A stretch of DNA of 64,000 bases from Cellulomonas sp. Root930 (GTDB lineage: Bacteria > Actinomycetota > Actinomycetes > Actinomycetales > Cellulomonadaceae), in the NCBI GenBank assembly GCA_001429255.1, contig LMJI01000002.1, forward strand, positions 359,274-423,273, in the 5' to 3' direction. This document shows positions 14,945 to 22,613 of this stretch, in pieces. A model generated the notes under the pieces. It had not been told where the DNA came from and ran no database searches. It worked only from the letters and a program-made list of their open reading frames with translations. Made by a program: the position numbers and the translations under genes. Every line of letters begins with the position of its first letter. The stretch's first letter is position 1.

Positions 14945-17188
14945 CTACGCCCCGAGCAGGCCGATCGCGGTCGCCCGCCGGACCGCCTCGCTCCGGGACG
15001 ACACCCCGAGCTTGCGGTAGATCGAGCCGATCTCCGAGCTCGCCGTGTTCCGGGAGACGAAGAGCCGGTCGCCGATCTCGCGGATCGTCAGGTGCGTCTG
15101 CAGGTACGGCAGGAGCCGCAGCTCGGCCGGGGTGAGCGGGGAGACGCCCGGCGCACGCGAGGGGGCTGCCGACGAGAGCGCCGCGCGCAGGGCTCCCACC
15201 TCCTCGACCAGCGTGCCGAGCTCGGGTCGGCGGAGCAGCACGTCGTCGATCTCGTGCAGCAGGTGCTGCGCGGCCGGCTGGTCACCCAGCCCCCAGCACA
15301 CCCGGGCCAGCTCGAGGCGCGTGCGGACGGCGATGAAGGGGAGCACGTAGGTGCACACGGGCCGGGCGCGCATCGCCCGGGTCAGCTGCCGCTGGGCCTC
15401 CTCCGCGTCGCCGAGGTGCAGGGCCAGCCGGGCGGCGGCGGCCAGCGCCAGGACGCACGTGGCGTAGTCCTGCATGCGACGGGTCTCGAGCACCCCCAGC
15501 CCCGGAGCCAGCAGGGTCGCCGCCTCGGTCCACCGTCCGTGGTCCATCTCCAGCAGGGCGAGCTCGGCGGCCGCGAACACGAGGGTGTCCGCATTGACGT
15601 TCCCGGTCGGGGACTCGATCGCCGACGCGAACAACGACCGGGCACGCTCGACGTCCCCGGCGAGCAGGGCGGCCTCGCCCGCCATGGCCTGGGCGTTGTC
15701 GCGCCAGACGCTCCACTCGGGCTCGAGGCGCAGCGCGAGCTCGGCGTCCTGCTCCATCTGCTGCGGTCCGTGCGCGCACATGAGCGCGCGGAGCATCGCG
15801 CGCGCGGAGTCGAACGAGGCGCTGCCGTCGGGGGGAACGTGCGGGAACGACGCGGCGTCGACGACGGCCGCCCAGCGCTGCGCCTGCTGCGTCTGCCCCG
15901 TGAACGCCGCCACGTAGCCGGCCATGAGCGCCAGCGGAGGGTAGGCCTCGGCCGCGGGGGCGCCCAGCTCGTCGAGCCACCGCTGCACCGTCGCGATCTG
16001 CCCGGACTGGTAGGTGGGGTTCGCCAGGGTGGCCACCAGGATCGCGGTCCTGTCCCGCTCGTCGGTGGACAGCAGGTGCTCGACCGCGAGCGCGGGGGAG
16101 TCGTGGGCCTCGTACCAGTCCGCGGCGCGCAGCTGGAGCTTGCGCACCCCGTCGGGCTCGCACCGCTGGAGCTCGGAGAGCAGGAACTCGCGGAACAGCG
16201 CGTGGTACCGGAACCACTCCCGCCGGCGGTCGAGAGGGACGAGGAACACGTTCGTCGCCTCGAGCCGGCGCAGCTGCTCGTCGGCGCCGGGTTCGTCGAG
16301 CACCGCGTCGCACAGGGGCGCGCTCAGGTGCTCGAGCACGGCGGTGTGGAGCAGGAACTGCTGGGCGTCCGCCGTCAGCCGGCCGAAGGCCTCCCGCTGC
16401 AGGTAGTCGGCCACGTACCGGTCGTCACCGGTGATCGCGACCCCGTCGCCGCCACCGTCGCGGGCGATGAGCGACGCGAGGTAGACGCCGACGGGCCAGC
16501 CCTCGGTGCGCGCGGTGACCGCGATCGCCGCCTCGGGGGAGAGGTCGACGTCGGAGGCGGCGAACACCGTCCGGGTGCCGGCCGCGTCGAGCGCCAGCTG
16601 ACGCGGGCCGATCTCGAACGTGTCGCCCAGGGCGCGCAGGCGTGGGATGTGCGGCTGCTCGTCACGGCTCGCCGCCACCAGCTGCGAGCCGGGTGGGACA
16701 CCGGCGATGACCACACCCAGCGCGTCGTGGCACGCGGACGACCGGATCTCGTGGAGGTCGTCCAGCATGAGCACGAACGGGAGCGGGCTCGACCGCAGCG
16801 CGGAGGCGAGCCGAGGCGCCGAGCGGGCCAGGACGGAGGCCTGGGTACCGCCCATCTCGTCCTCGACGGCGGGGTCCACGAGACCGTGCCGCACGCACGC
16901 CGAGGTCAGCACGGTCAGCAGGCGGGCGGGGTCGTCGTCGAACCGGTCGAGCGACACCCACGCGACCGGGCGGTCCTCCAGCCTCAGCCACTCCGTGAGG
17001 AGGGTCGTCTTGCCGTAGCCCGCCGGGGCGGTGATGCCGACGACCCGCCTGCCCCGCGCTCGCGCCGACCCGACCAGTGCGGCACGACTCACCGTGCCGG
17101 CTCGATGAACCGGTACGGCCAGCTTGGCGTCCAGCAGCACCGCGCTGAGCGCGTTCCCCCTGTGGACGCCCGAGTGCTCAGGCCTCAC
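14945..17188 (-). CDS. MalT-type (LAL-like) LuxR-family transcriptional regulator
   Basis: 747 residues. A STAND-type ATPase is at the N-terminus: Walker A ITAPAGYGKTTLL (about 52-64), Walker B FVLMLDDLHEI (about 138-148), with arginine-rich sensor regions after it. The middle (about 370-670) is a helical repeat region suited to ligand or protein binding. The C-terminus is a LuxR HTH (LTPAELRLLPYLQTHLTIRE then SRNTASSEIGSIYRKLGV). Such regulators bind ATP and an inducer, then activate transcription. The GTG at 17188 has TAGTCT 6 nt upstream and no Shine-Dalgarno, indicating a leaderless start. Targets are unknown; the DUF6325/SHOCT block and the CMD gene are nearest. Confidence 0.88.
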   Translation of the reverse strand: MRPEHSGVHRGNALSAVLLDAKLAVPVHRAGTVSRAALVGSARARGRRVVGITAPAGYGKTTLLTEWLRLEDRPVAWVSLDRFDDDPARLLTVLTSACVRHGLVDPAVEDEMGGTQASVLARSAPRLASALRSSPLPFVLMLDDLHEIRSSACHDALGVVIAGVPPGSQLVAASRDEQPHIPRLRALGDTFEIGPRQLALDAAGTRTVFAASDVDLSPEAAIAVTARTEGWPVGVYLASLIARDGGGDGVAITGDDRYVADYLQREAFGRLTADAQQFLLHTAVLEHLSAPLCDAVLDEPGADEQLRRLEATNVFLVPLDRRREWFRYHALFREFLLSELQRCEPDGVRKLQLRAADWYEAHDSPALAVEHLLSTDERDRTAILVATLANPTYQSGQIATVQRWLDELGAPAAEAYPPLALMAGYVAAFTGQTQQAQRWAAVVDAASFPHVPPDGSASFDSARAMLRALMCAHGPQQMEQDAELALRLEPEWSVWRDNAQAMAGEAALLAGDVERARSLFASAIESPTGNVNADTLVFAAAELALLEMDHGRWTEAATLLAPGLGVLETRRMQDYATCVLALAAAARLALHLGDAEEAQRQLTRAMRARPVCTYVLPFIAVRTRLELARVCWGLGDQPAAQHLLHEIDDVLLRRPELGTLVEEVGALRAALSSAAPSRAPGVSPLTPAELRLLPYLQTHLTIREIGDRLFVSRNTASSEIGSIYRKLGVSSRSEAVRRATAIGLLGA

Positions 17189-17194
17189 CCGGTC

Positions 17195-17225
17195 AGACTA
17201 GGGCCCCGGGTGCACGAGCGGACAA
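17195..17225 (-). promoter_or_regulatory. Leaderless promoter of the LuxR-family gene
   Basis: On the minus strand TTGTCC (17220-17225), a 19-bp spacer and TAGTCT (17195-17200) are followed after 6 nt by the GTG start at 17188. This predicts transcription starting at or next to the start codon. Confidence 0.6.
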
Positions 17226-17264
17226 GACCGGGCAGATCCGGTGTGTCGGGCGACCGGCGCAGCG

Positions 17265-17984
17265 TCAGCGGGAGTGGACCATGTCGCCGACGGCGAGGCG
17301 CCGCAGCACCTCGATGACGACCGTGGCCGAGCGGTCGGCGGCGTCGTCCACGTGCGTGAGGAAGTCGGCCCCCGCCACAGGACCGCACAGGTCCGAGATG
17401 CCGCGGACCGACAGGAACGGGACCCCGTACAGGTGGGCGGTGTGCGCCAGCGCGGCGGACTCCATGTCGGTGGCCATGGCCGACGGGAACGCCGCCCGGA
17501 TGCGGTCGATGCGGCTGGCGTCGATGAAGGCGTCGCCGGACAGGATGGTGCCGCTCAGGACGCGCAGGTCGACGGTCGCGGTCGCAGCGGCGTCGTGCAG
17601 GATCTGCTCCGCCTCGTACACCTCGGGCATGCCCGGCACCTGCCCCAGCTCGTACCCGAACGCCCGCGCGTCGGCGCCGGAGTAGAGGTACTCGGACCCG
17701 ACGACGACGTCGCCGACGCGCACGCCGTTGCCGACCCCGCCGGCGCTCCCCGCACTGATCACCGCGCGCGGGTGGGTGCCCTGGATGGCCACGGCGGCCG
17801 CGGTCGCGGAGTTGACGAGCCCGATGCCGCACTGCACCAGCAGCACCTGGCGACCGGAGATCGTGAGCAGCCGGTGCTCGGCGTGGCCCATCGGGGTCGG
17901 GTCGCCGACGACGTCCGCCCGGTTCACGAAGGCCGCGGCCTCGTCGGCCATCGCCGTGACGATGACCGCGTCGACGGCGATCAT
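17265..17984 (-). CDS. mtnN: 5'-Methylthioadenosine/S-adenosylhomocysteine nucleosidase
   Basis: 239 residues from the ATG at 17984, which overlaps the luxS stop (ATGA). The nucleoside phosphorylase/hydrolase fold is shown by GSAGGVGNGVRVGDVVVGS, the purine/ribose-binding DMESAALAHTA with its catalytic glutamate, and SVRGISDLCG with the catalytic aspartate. It removes adenine from SAH, MTA and 5'-deoxyadenosine. With luxS it completes the two-step SAH to homocysteine route (via S-ribosylhomocysteine). Confidence 0.92.
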   Translation of the reverse strand: MIAVDAVIVTAMADEAAAFVNRADVVGDPTPMGHAEHRLLTISGRQVLLVQCGIGLVNSATAAAVAIQGTHPRAVISAGSAGGVGNGVRVGDVVVGSEYLYSGADARAFGYELGQVPGMPEVYEAEQILHDAAATATVDLRVLSGTILSGDAFIDASRIDRIRAAFPSAMATDMESAALAHTAHLYGVPFLSVRGISDLCGPVAGADFLTHVDDAADRSATVVIEVLRRLAVGDMVHSR

Positions 17985-18448
17985 GCGGTGACCGTGCTCC
18001 ACTGCTCCCGCGCGCCCAGGAAGGTCCGCGCCGCGTCCTGCGCACCGGCGAGCGTGTGGTTGGCGCCCCAGCCGCACTGCACCTCGTTGGCGGCCGGTAC
18101 CTCGGTGGCCGTCGTGATGTCGGTGAGCGTGTCCTGCACCAGGCCGAGCACGTCGTCGTACGCCCACTCGCCCTGCAGGATCAGGTAGAACCCGGTCTGG
18201 CAGCCCATCGGCGAGAAGTCGATGACCCGCTCGGAGTGGTTGCGCGAGTGCTCCGCGAACAGGTGCTCGAGCGAGTGGATCGTCGGCATCTCGAGGTGCG
18301 CGACGTTCGGCTGCGTGAAGCGGACGTCGTACTTCTGGATGACGTCACCGGCGGGCAGCTGCTTGGTGTCGGCCAGGCGCACGTAGGGCGCGACAACGGT
18401 CCGGTGGTCGAGGTTGAACGACTCGACGTTCATGCGGGGCTGGTTCAC
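17981..18448 (-). CDS. luxS: S-ribosylhomocysteine lyase
   Basis: 155 residues. It cleaves S-ribosylhomocysteine to homocysteine and DPD, the AI-2 precursor. The metal ligands are H58 and H62 in IHSLEHLFAEH (with E61) and C125 in QCGWG; C83 in MGCQTGFY is the catalytic cysteine. The GTG at 18448 was chosen because GAAGGA lies 8 nt upstream, while the internal ATG at 18433 has no usable site. It is the first gene of luxS-mtnN. AI-2 signalling cannot be inferred: no LuxP/LsrB-type receptor is in the window, and SAM recycling alone would explain the pair. Confidence 0.93.
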   Translation of the reverse strand: MNQPRMNVESFNLDHRTVVAPYVRLADTKQLPAGDVIQKYDVRFTQPNVAHLEMPTIHSLEHLFAEHSRNHSERVIDFSPMGCQTGFYLILQGEWAYDDVLGLVQDTLTDITTATEVPAANEVQCGWGANHTLAGAQDAARTFLGAREQWSTVTA

Positions 18449-18530
18449 GGCACAGGTCCTTCGCGATCGGAGGCGTCCATTGTCCCCCGACCCGCGCGTG
18501 CCACCGAACCGGTCCTCGTACGATCGGCCG

Positions 18531-18998
18531 GTGCCGACCCCCGAGTACGTCCTGGCCCTGCGCTCCGCCGTCGGGCACCACCTGCTCTGGCTGCCGGGGG
18601 TGACAGCGGTCGTGCTGCGTGGCGACGAGGTGCTCCTGGTGAAGCGCTCGGACAACGGCGCCTGGACCCCCGTGACGGGCATCGTCGACCCCGGCGAGGA
18701 GCCGGCGGTGGCGGGGGCGCGCGAGGTGCTGGAGGAGGCGTCGGTCGTCGCCGTCCCGGAGCGGCTGGCCTCGGTGCACGCGCTGCCGCCGATGACCTAC
18801 GAGAACGGCGACCACGCGCAGTACCTCGACCTCACGTTCCGGTTCCGGTACGTGTCGGGCGAGCCGTTCCCGGAGGACGGCGAGAACACCGAGGCGGCCT
18901 GGTTCCCGCTCGACGCGCTCCCGCCCATGTCCGCCGAGATGCACCGGCGGATCGAGAGCGCACTGCCTCCGGACGGACCGGCGCTCTTCACCGCCTGA
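18531..18998 (+). CDS. NUDIX hydrolase
   Basis: 155 residues from the GTG at 18531. The Nudix box GIVDPGEEPAVAGAREVLEE (about residues 44-63) has the catalytic REVLEE intact. The N-terminal VLALRSAVGHHLLWLPGVTA and C-terminal EAAWFPLDALPPM match ADP-ribose or NTP pyrophosphatases common in actinobacteria. TACGAT ends 6 nt before the start with no Shine-Dalgarno, so it is probably leaderless. It diverges from luxS and ends 1 bp from the FAD monooxygenase stop. Confidence 0.88.
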   Translation: MPTPEYVLALRSAVGHHLLWLPGVTAVVLRGDEVLLVKRSDNGAWTPVTGIVDPGEEPAVAGAREVLEEASVVAVPERLASVHALPPMTYENGDHAQYLDLTFRFRYVSGEPFPEDGENTEAAWFPLDALPPMSAEMHRRIESALPPDGPALFTA

Positions 18999-18999
18999 C

Positions 19000-20034
19000 T
19001 CAGCGGGCGAGCCGCTCGACCACCGCGCCGTAGAGCCCCGGTGCCGCGGCGGCCAGGGGCACGATCCCGCGCCGCAGCGGCGACCTGGCCGCGGTGATCA
19101 GGCCGCTGGTGAGCAGCCGGTAGTCCCGGGTCGCGGCGGTCCACGCCTTCTCGTAGGCCGCGTTCGACCGGTGCACGTCGTCGTCGAGGGTGGCGACGGC
19201 GGCGCGGGCCTGCGCCAGCCCGACGCGGACGCCCTCGCCGGTGAGGGCGTCGACGTAGCCCGAGGCGTCGCCCACGAGCCGCACGCGCCCCGCGGTGCGG
19301 CGGCGGGTCTGCTGGTGCAGGGGGCCGGCTCCGCGGGCGGGCCCGAGCGTCTGTGCGGCGCCGAGGTGGCGGCGCAGGGCACCGAACGTCTCCAGCGTGG
19401 CGTCGAAGTCGTGGCGGGCCGGTCCGAGGAGCGCCACCCCGACGACGTCGTCCGCCACCGGGGTCACGTACGCCTCGACGGTCCGACCCCAGTGCACCTC
19501 CACCCGGTCGGTCCACGGCTCCGCCTGGAAGTGCCGTCGGACGCCGAACCGTCGACCCGTCGCACGACGCTGGACCGCGAGGTCGACCTGGCGGCGGACG
19601 GTCGAGTGCAGGCCGTCGCAGGCGAGCAGCCAGCGTCCGCGGATGCCCGCGCACCAGACGGAGGACTCGTCCTGCTCGACGGCGCCACCTCGACCGGCCA
19701 CGACGACGGCACCGAGCTCGGCCGCGCGGCGGGCGAGGGCGGCGTGCAGGACGGTCCGCCGGACCCCGAGACCGGGTGCGACCGCGAACGGGTGGTCGGC
19801 GACGACCGAGCCGCGCAGGTACCGGATGCCGGTCAGCGTGTGGCCCTCGGGGTGCACGCCGAGGCGGGAGAGAGCCGCGACCGCGCCGGGCATGAGCCCC
19901 TCGCCGCAGGCCTTGTCCACGGGGGTGGCCCGCGGCTCCACGACGATGACCGACAGCCCTGCCAGGCGTGCCTCGATCGCGGCCGCGAGCCCGACCGGTC
20001 CGCCACCGATCACCAGCAGGTCGGCGTCGGTCAT
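19000..20034 (-). CDS. FAD-dependent monooxygenase/oxidoreductase of the type III PKS cluster
   Basis: 344 residues from the ATG at 20034, overlapping the methyltransferase stop (ATGA). The FAD fold shows VIGGGPVGLAAAIEARLAG (about 7-25), the ACGEGLMPGAVAALSRLG segment and the GD motif in LVGDASGYVDALTGEG. This resembles UbiH/PHBH-type hydroxylases and geranylgeranyl-reductase-like enzymes found beside bacterial type III polyketide synthases. In the srs-type pathway such an enzyme hydroxylates the resorcinol ring to give a quinol/quinone. It is third in the PKS-methyltransferase-monooxygenase operon. Confidence 0.82.
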   Translation of the reverse strand: MTDADLLVIGGGPVGLAAAIEARLAGLSVIVVEPRATPVDKACGEGLMPGAVAALSRLGVHPEGHTLTGIRYLRGSVVADHPFAVAPGLGVRRTVLHAALARRAAELGAVVVAGRGGAVEQDESSVWCAGIRGRWLLACDGLHSTVRRQVDLAVQRRATGRRFGVRRHFQAEPWTDRVEVHWGRTVEAYVTPVADDVVGVALLGPARHDFDATLETFGALRRHLGAAQTLGPARGAGPLHQQTRRRTAGRVRLVGDASGYVDALTGEGVRVGLAQARAAVATLDDDVHRSNAAYEKAWTAATRDYRLLTSGLITAARSPLRRGIVPLAAAAPGLYGAVVERLAR

Positions 20035-20555
20035 GCCGCGGCCGGGCTGACGGACCGCAGCGCGCGTTCCTCGGTGGGGATCCGGAAGCCGAGCAGCAGC
20101 ACGGCGTTGAGCACGGTGAACGCGACCGCCGTGACCCAGGCGGTGTGCACCAGGGGGAGTGCGGCGCCCTCGACGGCGACGGCGACGTAGTTGGGATGGC
20201 TCAGCCACCGGTACGGCCCCCGCCTCACCAGGGCGATCCCGGGCACCACGATGACGCGCGTGCTCCACTGGTTGCCGAGCGTGGCGATGCACCACCAGCG
20301 CAGCGCGTTCGCGGCGACCACGAGGGCCAGTGCGGTCCAGCCCAGCGCGGGCAGGAACGGCCGGTCGGCCACGTGCACCTCGACCAGGCACGCGACCAGC
20401 AGCCCGGTGTGCAGGGCGACCATGGGCGGGTAGTGGCGCTTGCCCGTCTCGACGCCGCCGTGCGCGAACGCCCAGGTCACGTGCCTCTGCGAGACCACCA
20501 GCTCGGCCAGGCGCTCGAGCGCGACCACGACGATCAGCCAGTCGTACCAGATCAC
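20031..20555 (-). CDS. Isoprenylcysteine carboxyl methyltransferase (ICMT)-family methyltransferase
   Basis: 174 residues with about four membrane helices (about 3-20, 40-60, 68-88, 128-155). The SAM-binding signature is GPYRWLSHPNYVAV followed by a hydrophobic helix. The ICMT family in bacteria includes O-methyltransferases of alkylresorcinol clusters (SrsB type). It sits between the type III PKS (stop and start adjacent) and the monooxygenase (ATGA overlap), so methylation of a phenolic lipid in the membrane is the likely job. Confidence 0.8.
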   Translation of the reverse strand: MIWYDWLIVVVALERLAELVVSQRHVTWAFAHGGVETGKRHYPPMVALHTGLLVACLVEVHVADRPFLPALGWTALALVVAANALRWWCIATLGNQWSTRVIVVPGIALVRRGPYRWLSHPNYVAVAVEGAALPLVHTAWVTAVAFTVLNAVLLLGFRIPTEERALRSVSPAAA

Positions 20556-21629
20556 CTACGGCTCCTCGGGCCAGCGCAGCAGGACGGTCTCGGTGCTGAC
20601 GCCCGGACCGATGGCGAACAGGACGCCCGCGGAGCCGGGGATCTGACCACCGGCGGCGAGCTCGTCGGCCAGCACGTGCAGGACGCCGGACGAGCTGAGG
20701 TTGCCCACCCGTGCCAGCGACCGCCAGCTCGCCACGAACGCCTCGTCAGGCAGGCCCAGCGCGCGGGCAGCCGCCTGCAGGATGCGCGGTCCGCCGGTGT
20801 GCGCCACCCACGTGCCCACGTCGGCGACCTTGAGCTGGTGCGCCGCGAGGAGGTCGATGACGCCCGCGCCGAGGTGCTGCTCCACGAGGTCGGCCAGGCT
20901 CGCCGCCAGCACGATCCGGAACCCGCTGCCGCCGATGTCCCAGCCGAGCGCGTCGGTGCTGTCCGGGTACAGCGCGCTCCGGGCGTCCACGACGTCGACG
21001 CCCCCCTCGACCTGCGCGGCGCGGTCGCTGCCCACCATGACGACCGCCGAGGCGCCGTCCCCGAAGAGCCCGCTGGACACGATGTTCGCCATCGAGTCGT
21101 CGCCCTGCTGGAGCGTCAGCGAGCACAGCTCGACGGACACCAGGAGCGCCACGTCCTGCGGGTGGCCCTGCAGGTAGTCGCGGACGCGGGCGATCCCGGC
21201 GGCCCCCGCGACGCAGCCGAGCCCGAACACGGGGAGCCGCTTGACGTCCGGGCGCAGGCCGATCCGCTCGACCAGGAGCGCGTCGAGCGACGGCGTCGCG
21301 ATGCCGGTGATGGAGGTGAAGAGCAGGAAGTCGACGTCGGCGGCGTCCAGACCGGCGGAGGCCAGCGCCTGCAGGCACGCCTCGGCGGCCAACGTGGTGC
21401 CCTCGCGCACGAACGCGTCGTTGGCTGCGGTGAACGTGGTGAGCCCGGCGTACTCGTCCAGGGGCAGGGCCAGGTGGCGCGTCTCGATGCCGGTGGCGGC
21501 GTGGATCCGCCCGATCGTGGCGCTCCGTCGCGGGTCCGACGAGAGCAGCGGGGCGATCGTGGCGGTGATCTCGCTCTGGGCGTGGACGTGCCGGGGGAGG
21601 ACGGGGGCGATCGAGGCGATACGCACCAT
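20556..21629 (-). CDS. Type III polyketide synthase (alkylresorcinol/alkylpyrone synthase-like)
   Basis: 357 residues from the ATG at 21629. The Cys-His-Asn triad is complete: C139 in GLGCVAGAAG, H277 in VAHTGGPRIL and N310 in VGNLSSSGVL. The FGDGASAVV and GPGVSTETVLLRW blocks are typical of the chalcone synthase superfamily. Such enzymes extend a fatty acyl starter with malonyl-CoA to resorcinols or pyrones. It leads an operon with an ICMT methyltransferase and an FAD monooxygenase, and diverges from a UbiA prenyltransferase 72 bp away. This gene set matches phenolic-lipid clusters; the acyl chain and ring type cannot be read from sequence. Confidence 0.9.
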   Translation of the reverse strand: MVRIASIAPVLPRHVHAQSEITATIAPLLSSDPRRSATIGRIHAATGIETRHLALPLDEYAGLTTFTAANDAFVREGTTLAAEACLQALASAGLDAADVDFLLFTSITGIATPSLDALLVERIGLRPDVKRLPVFGLGCVAGAAGIARVRDYLQGHPQDVALLVSVELCSLTLQQGDDSMANIVSSGLFGDGASAVVMVGSDRAAQVEGGVDVVDARSALYPDSTDALGWDIGGSGFRIVLAASLADLVEQHLGAGVIDLLAAHQLKVADVGTWVAHTGGPRILQAAARALGLPDEAFVASWRSLARVGNLSSSGVLHVLADELAAGGQIPGSAGVLFAIGPGVSTETVLLRWPEEP

Positions 21630-21701
21630 TCGGGCATCGTGCCATGCGGGCGCAAGTCCGCAAGGTCCCACGCGCGAGGTGCGACCTGCGACGATGGCGC
21701 C
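21630..21701. promoter_or_regulatory. Divergent promoter region, type III PKS / UbiA
   Basis: A 72-bp gap separates the two starts. On the minus strand CACGAT (21636-21641) ends 6 nt before the PKS ATG; on the plus strand GACGAT (21690-21695) ends 6 nt before the UbiA GTG. Both look like -10 elements of back-to-back, leaderless promoters. The compact layout suggests co-regulation. Confidence 0.45.
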
Positions 21702-22547
21702 GTGACCGAGGGCTCAGGGCATCCAGGCGCCCGTGATCTCGCGTTGGCGAGCCACCCGGGCCCGACAGTCGCGGTCACCGTCTTCTCGGTCGCCATGGCC
21801 GCCGGCGCTGGTGCGCCCCCGCTGACCACCGCCCTCGTCGGCGCGGCGGTCCTCGCCGGGCAGCTGTCGGTGGGCTGGTCGAACGACTGGATCGACGCCG
21901 AGCGGGACGCGGCGGTCGGCCGCACCGACAAGCCCGTCGGCACCGGCCACCTGCGCGTCTCGACCGTCCGGACCGCCGCGCTCGCGGCCGCCGCGGCCTG
22001 CGTCGTCCTCTCGCTCGCGCTCGGGTGGCGGGCGGGTCTGGTGCACCTGGCGACGGTCGCGTCCGCCTGGGCCTACAACGCACGCCTGAAGAGCACCGTG
22101 TGGTCCTGGGCGCCCTACGCGTTCTCGTTCGGGTTCCTGCCGCTGGCCATCGCGCTGGCCCTGCCCGGTGCACCGGTGGCCGCGTGGTGGGCGATGGCGG
22201 CGGGCGCGCTGCTCGGCATCGGTGCGCACGGCGCCAACGTGGTGCCGGACCTGCAGGACGACCGGGCCACCGGCGTGCGCGGGCTGCCGCACCTGGTGGG
22301 TGGCACGGCGACGAGCATCGGCACCGCGCTCGCGCTCGTCGGCGCGACGGTGCTGCTCGTCCTGGCGCCGCCGGGTCCACCGCGCGCGATCGCCGCCGGC
22401 GCGCTCGTCCTCGCGGTCGGGCTGACGTTCGCGGGCGCCGTGCTGGCGCTGAGCGGCGGGCGCAGCCGGCTGCCGTTCACGTTCGCGATCGCGGTCGCGG
22501 CGGTCGACGTGATCCTGCTGGTGCTCTCGGACTGGGTGGTCGGCTGA
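21702..22547 (+). CDS. UbiA-family prenyltransferase
   Basis: 281 residues, GTG start, with about seven to eight membrane helices. The two prenyl-diphosphate/Mg sites are present: NDWIDAERDAAVGRTDKPV (about 61-79) and VVPDLQDDRATGVRG (about 183-197). UbiA enzymes attach an isoprenoid chain to an aromatic acceptor in the membrane. It diverges from the type III PKS operon, so the aromatic polyketide is a likely acceptor, as recalled for the agq cluster of Actinoplanes; a quinone or other lipid role is the alternative. The GTG at 21702 is preceded by GACGAT and no Shine-Dalgarno. Confidence 0.85.
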   Translation: MTEGSGHPGARDLALASHPGPTVAVTVFSVAMAAGAGAPPLTTALVGAAVLAGQLSVGWSNDWIDAERDAAVGRTDKPVGTGHLRVSTVRTAALAAAAACVVLSLALGWRAGLVHLATVASAWAYNARLKSTVWSWAPYAFSFGFLPLAIALALPGAPVAAWWAMAAGALLGIGAHGANVVPDLQDDRATGVRGLPHLVGGTATSIGTALALVGATVLLVLAPPGPPRAIAAGALVLAVGLTFAGAVLALSGGRSRLPFTFAIAVAAVDVILLVLSDWVVG

Positions 22548-22552
22548 CCCGC

Positions 22553-22583
22553 TTGACTTCGAGCGCACTCGAAGGGGCAGGGT
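22553..22583 (+). promoter_or_regulatory. MerR-type promoter/operator
   Basis: TTGACT (22553-22558) and CAGGGT (22578-22583) are separated by 19 bp, the over-long spacer typical of MerR-activated promoters. A palindrome, TTCGAG-CGCA-CTCGAA (22558-22573), fills the spacer. It drives the LLM oxidoreductase gene. No MerR-family gene is in this window. Confidence 0.7.
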
Positions 22584-22613
22584 TCACGTACACCCCCGGT
22601 CGAAGGAGCTTCC

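Noticed and set aside
17981..18448. Calling a quorum-sensing system from luxS
   Set aside because: No AI-2 receptor or lsr genes are in the window; SAM recycling explains luxS-mtnN.
21702..22547. MenA-like (menaquinone) assignment for the UbiA gene
   Set aside because: No men genes are near, and it faces a type III PKS operon. MenA cannot be excluded without phylogeny, but the context favours a cluster role.
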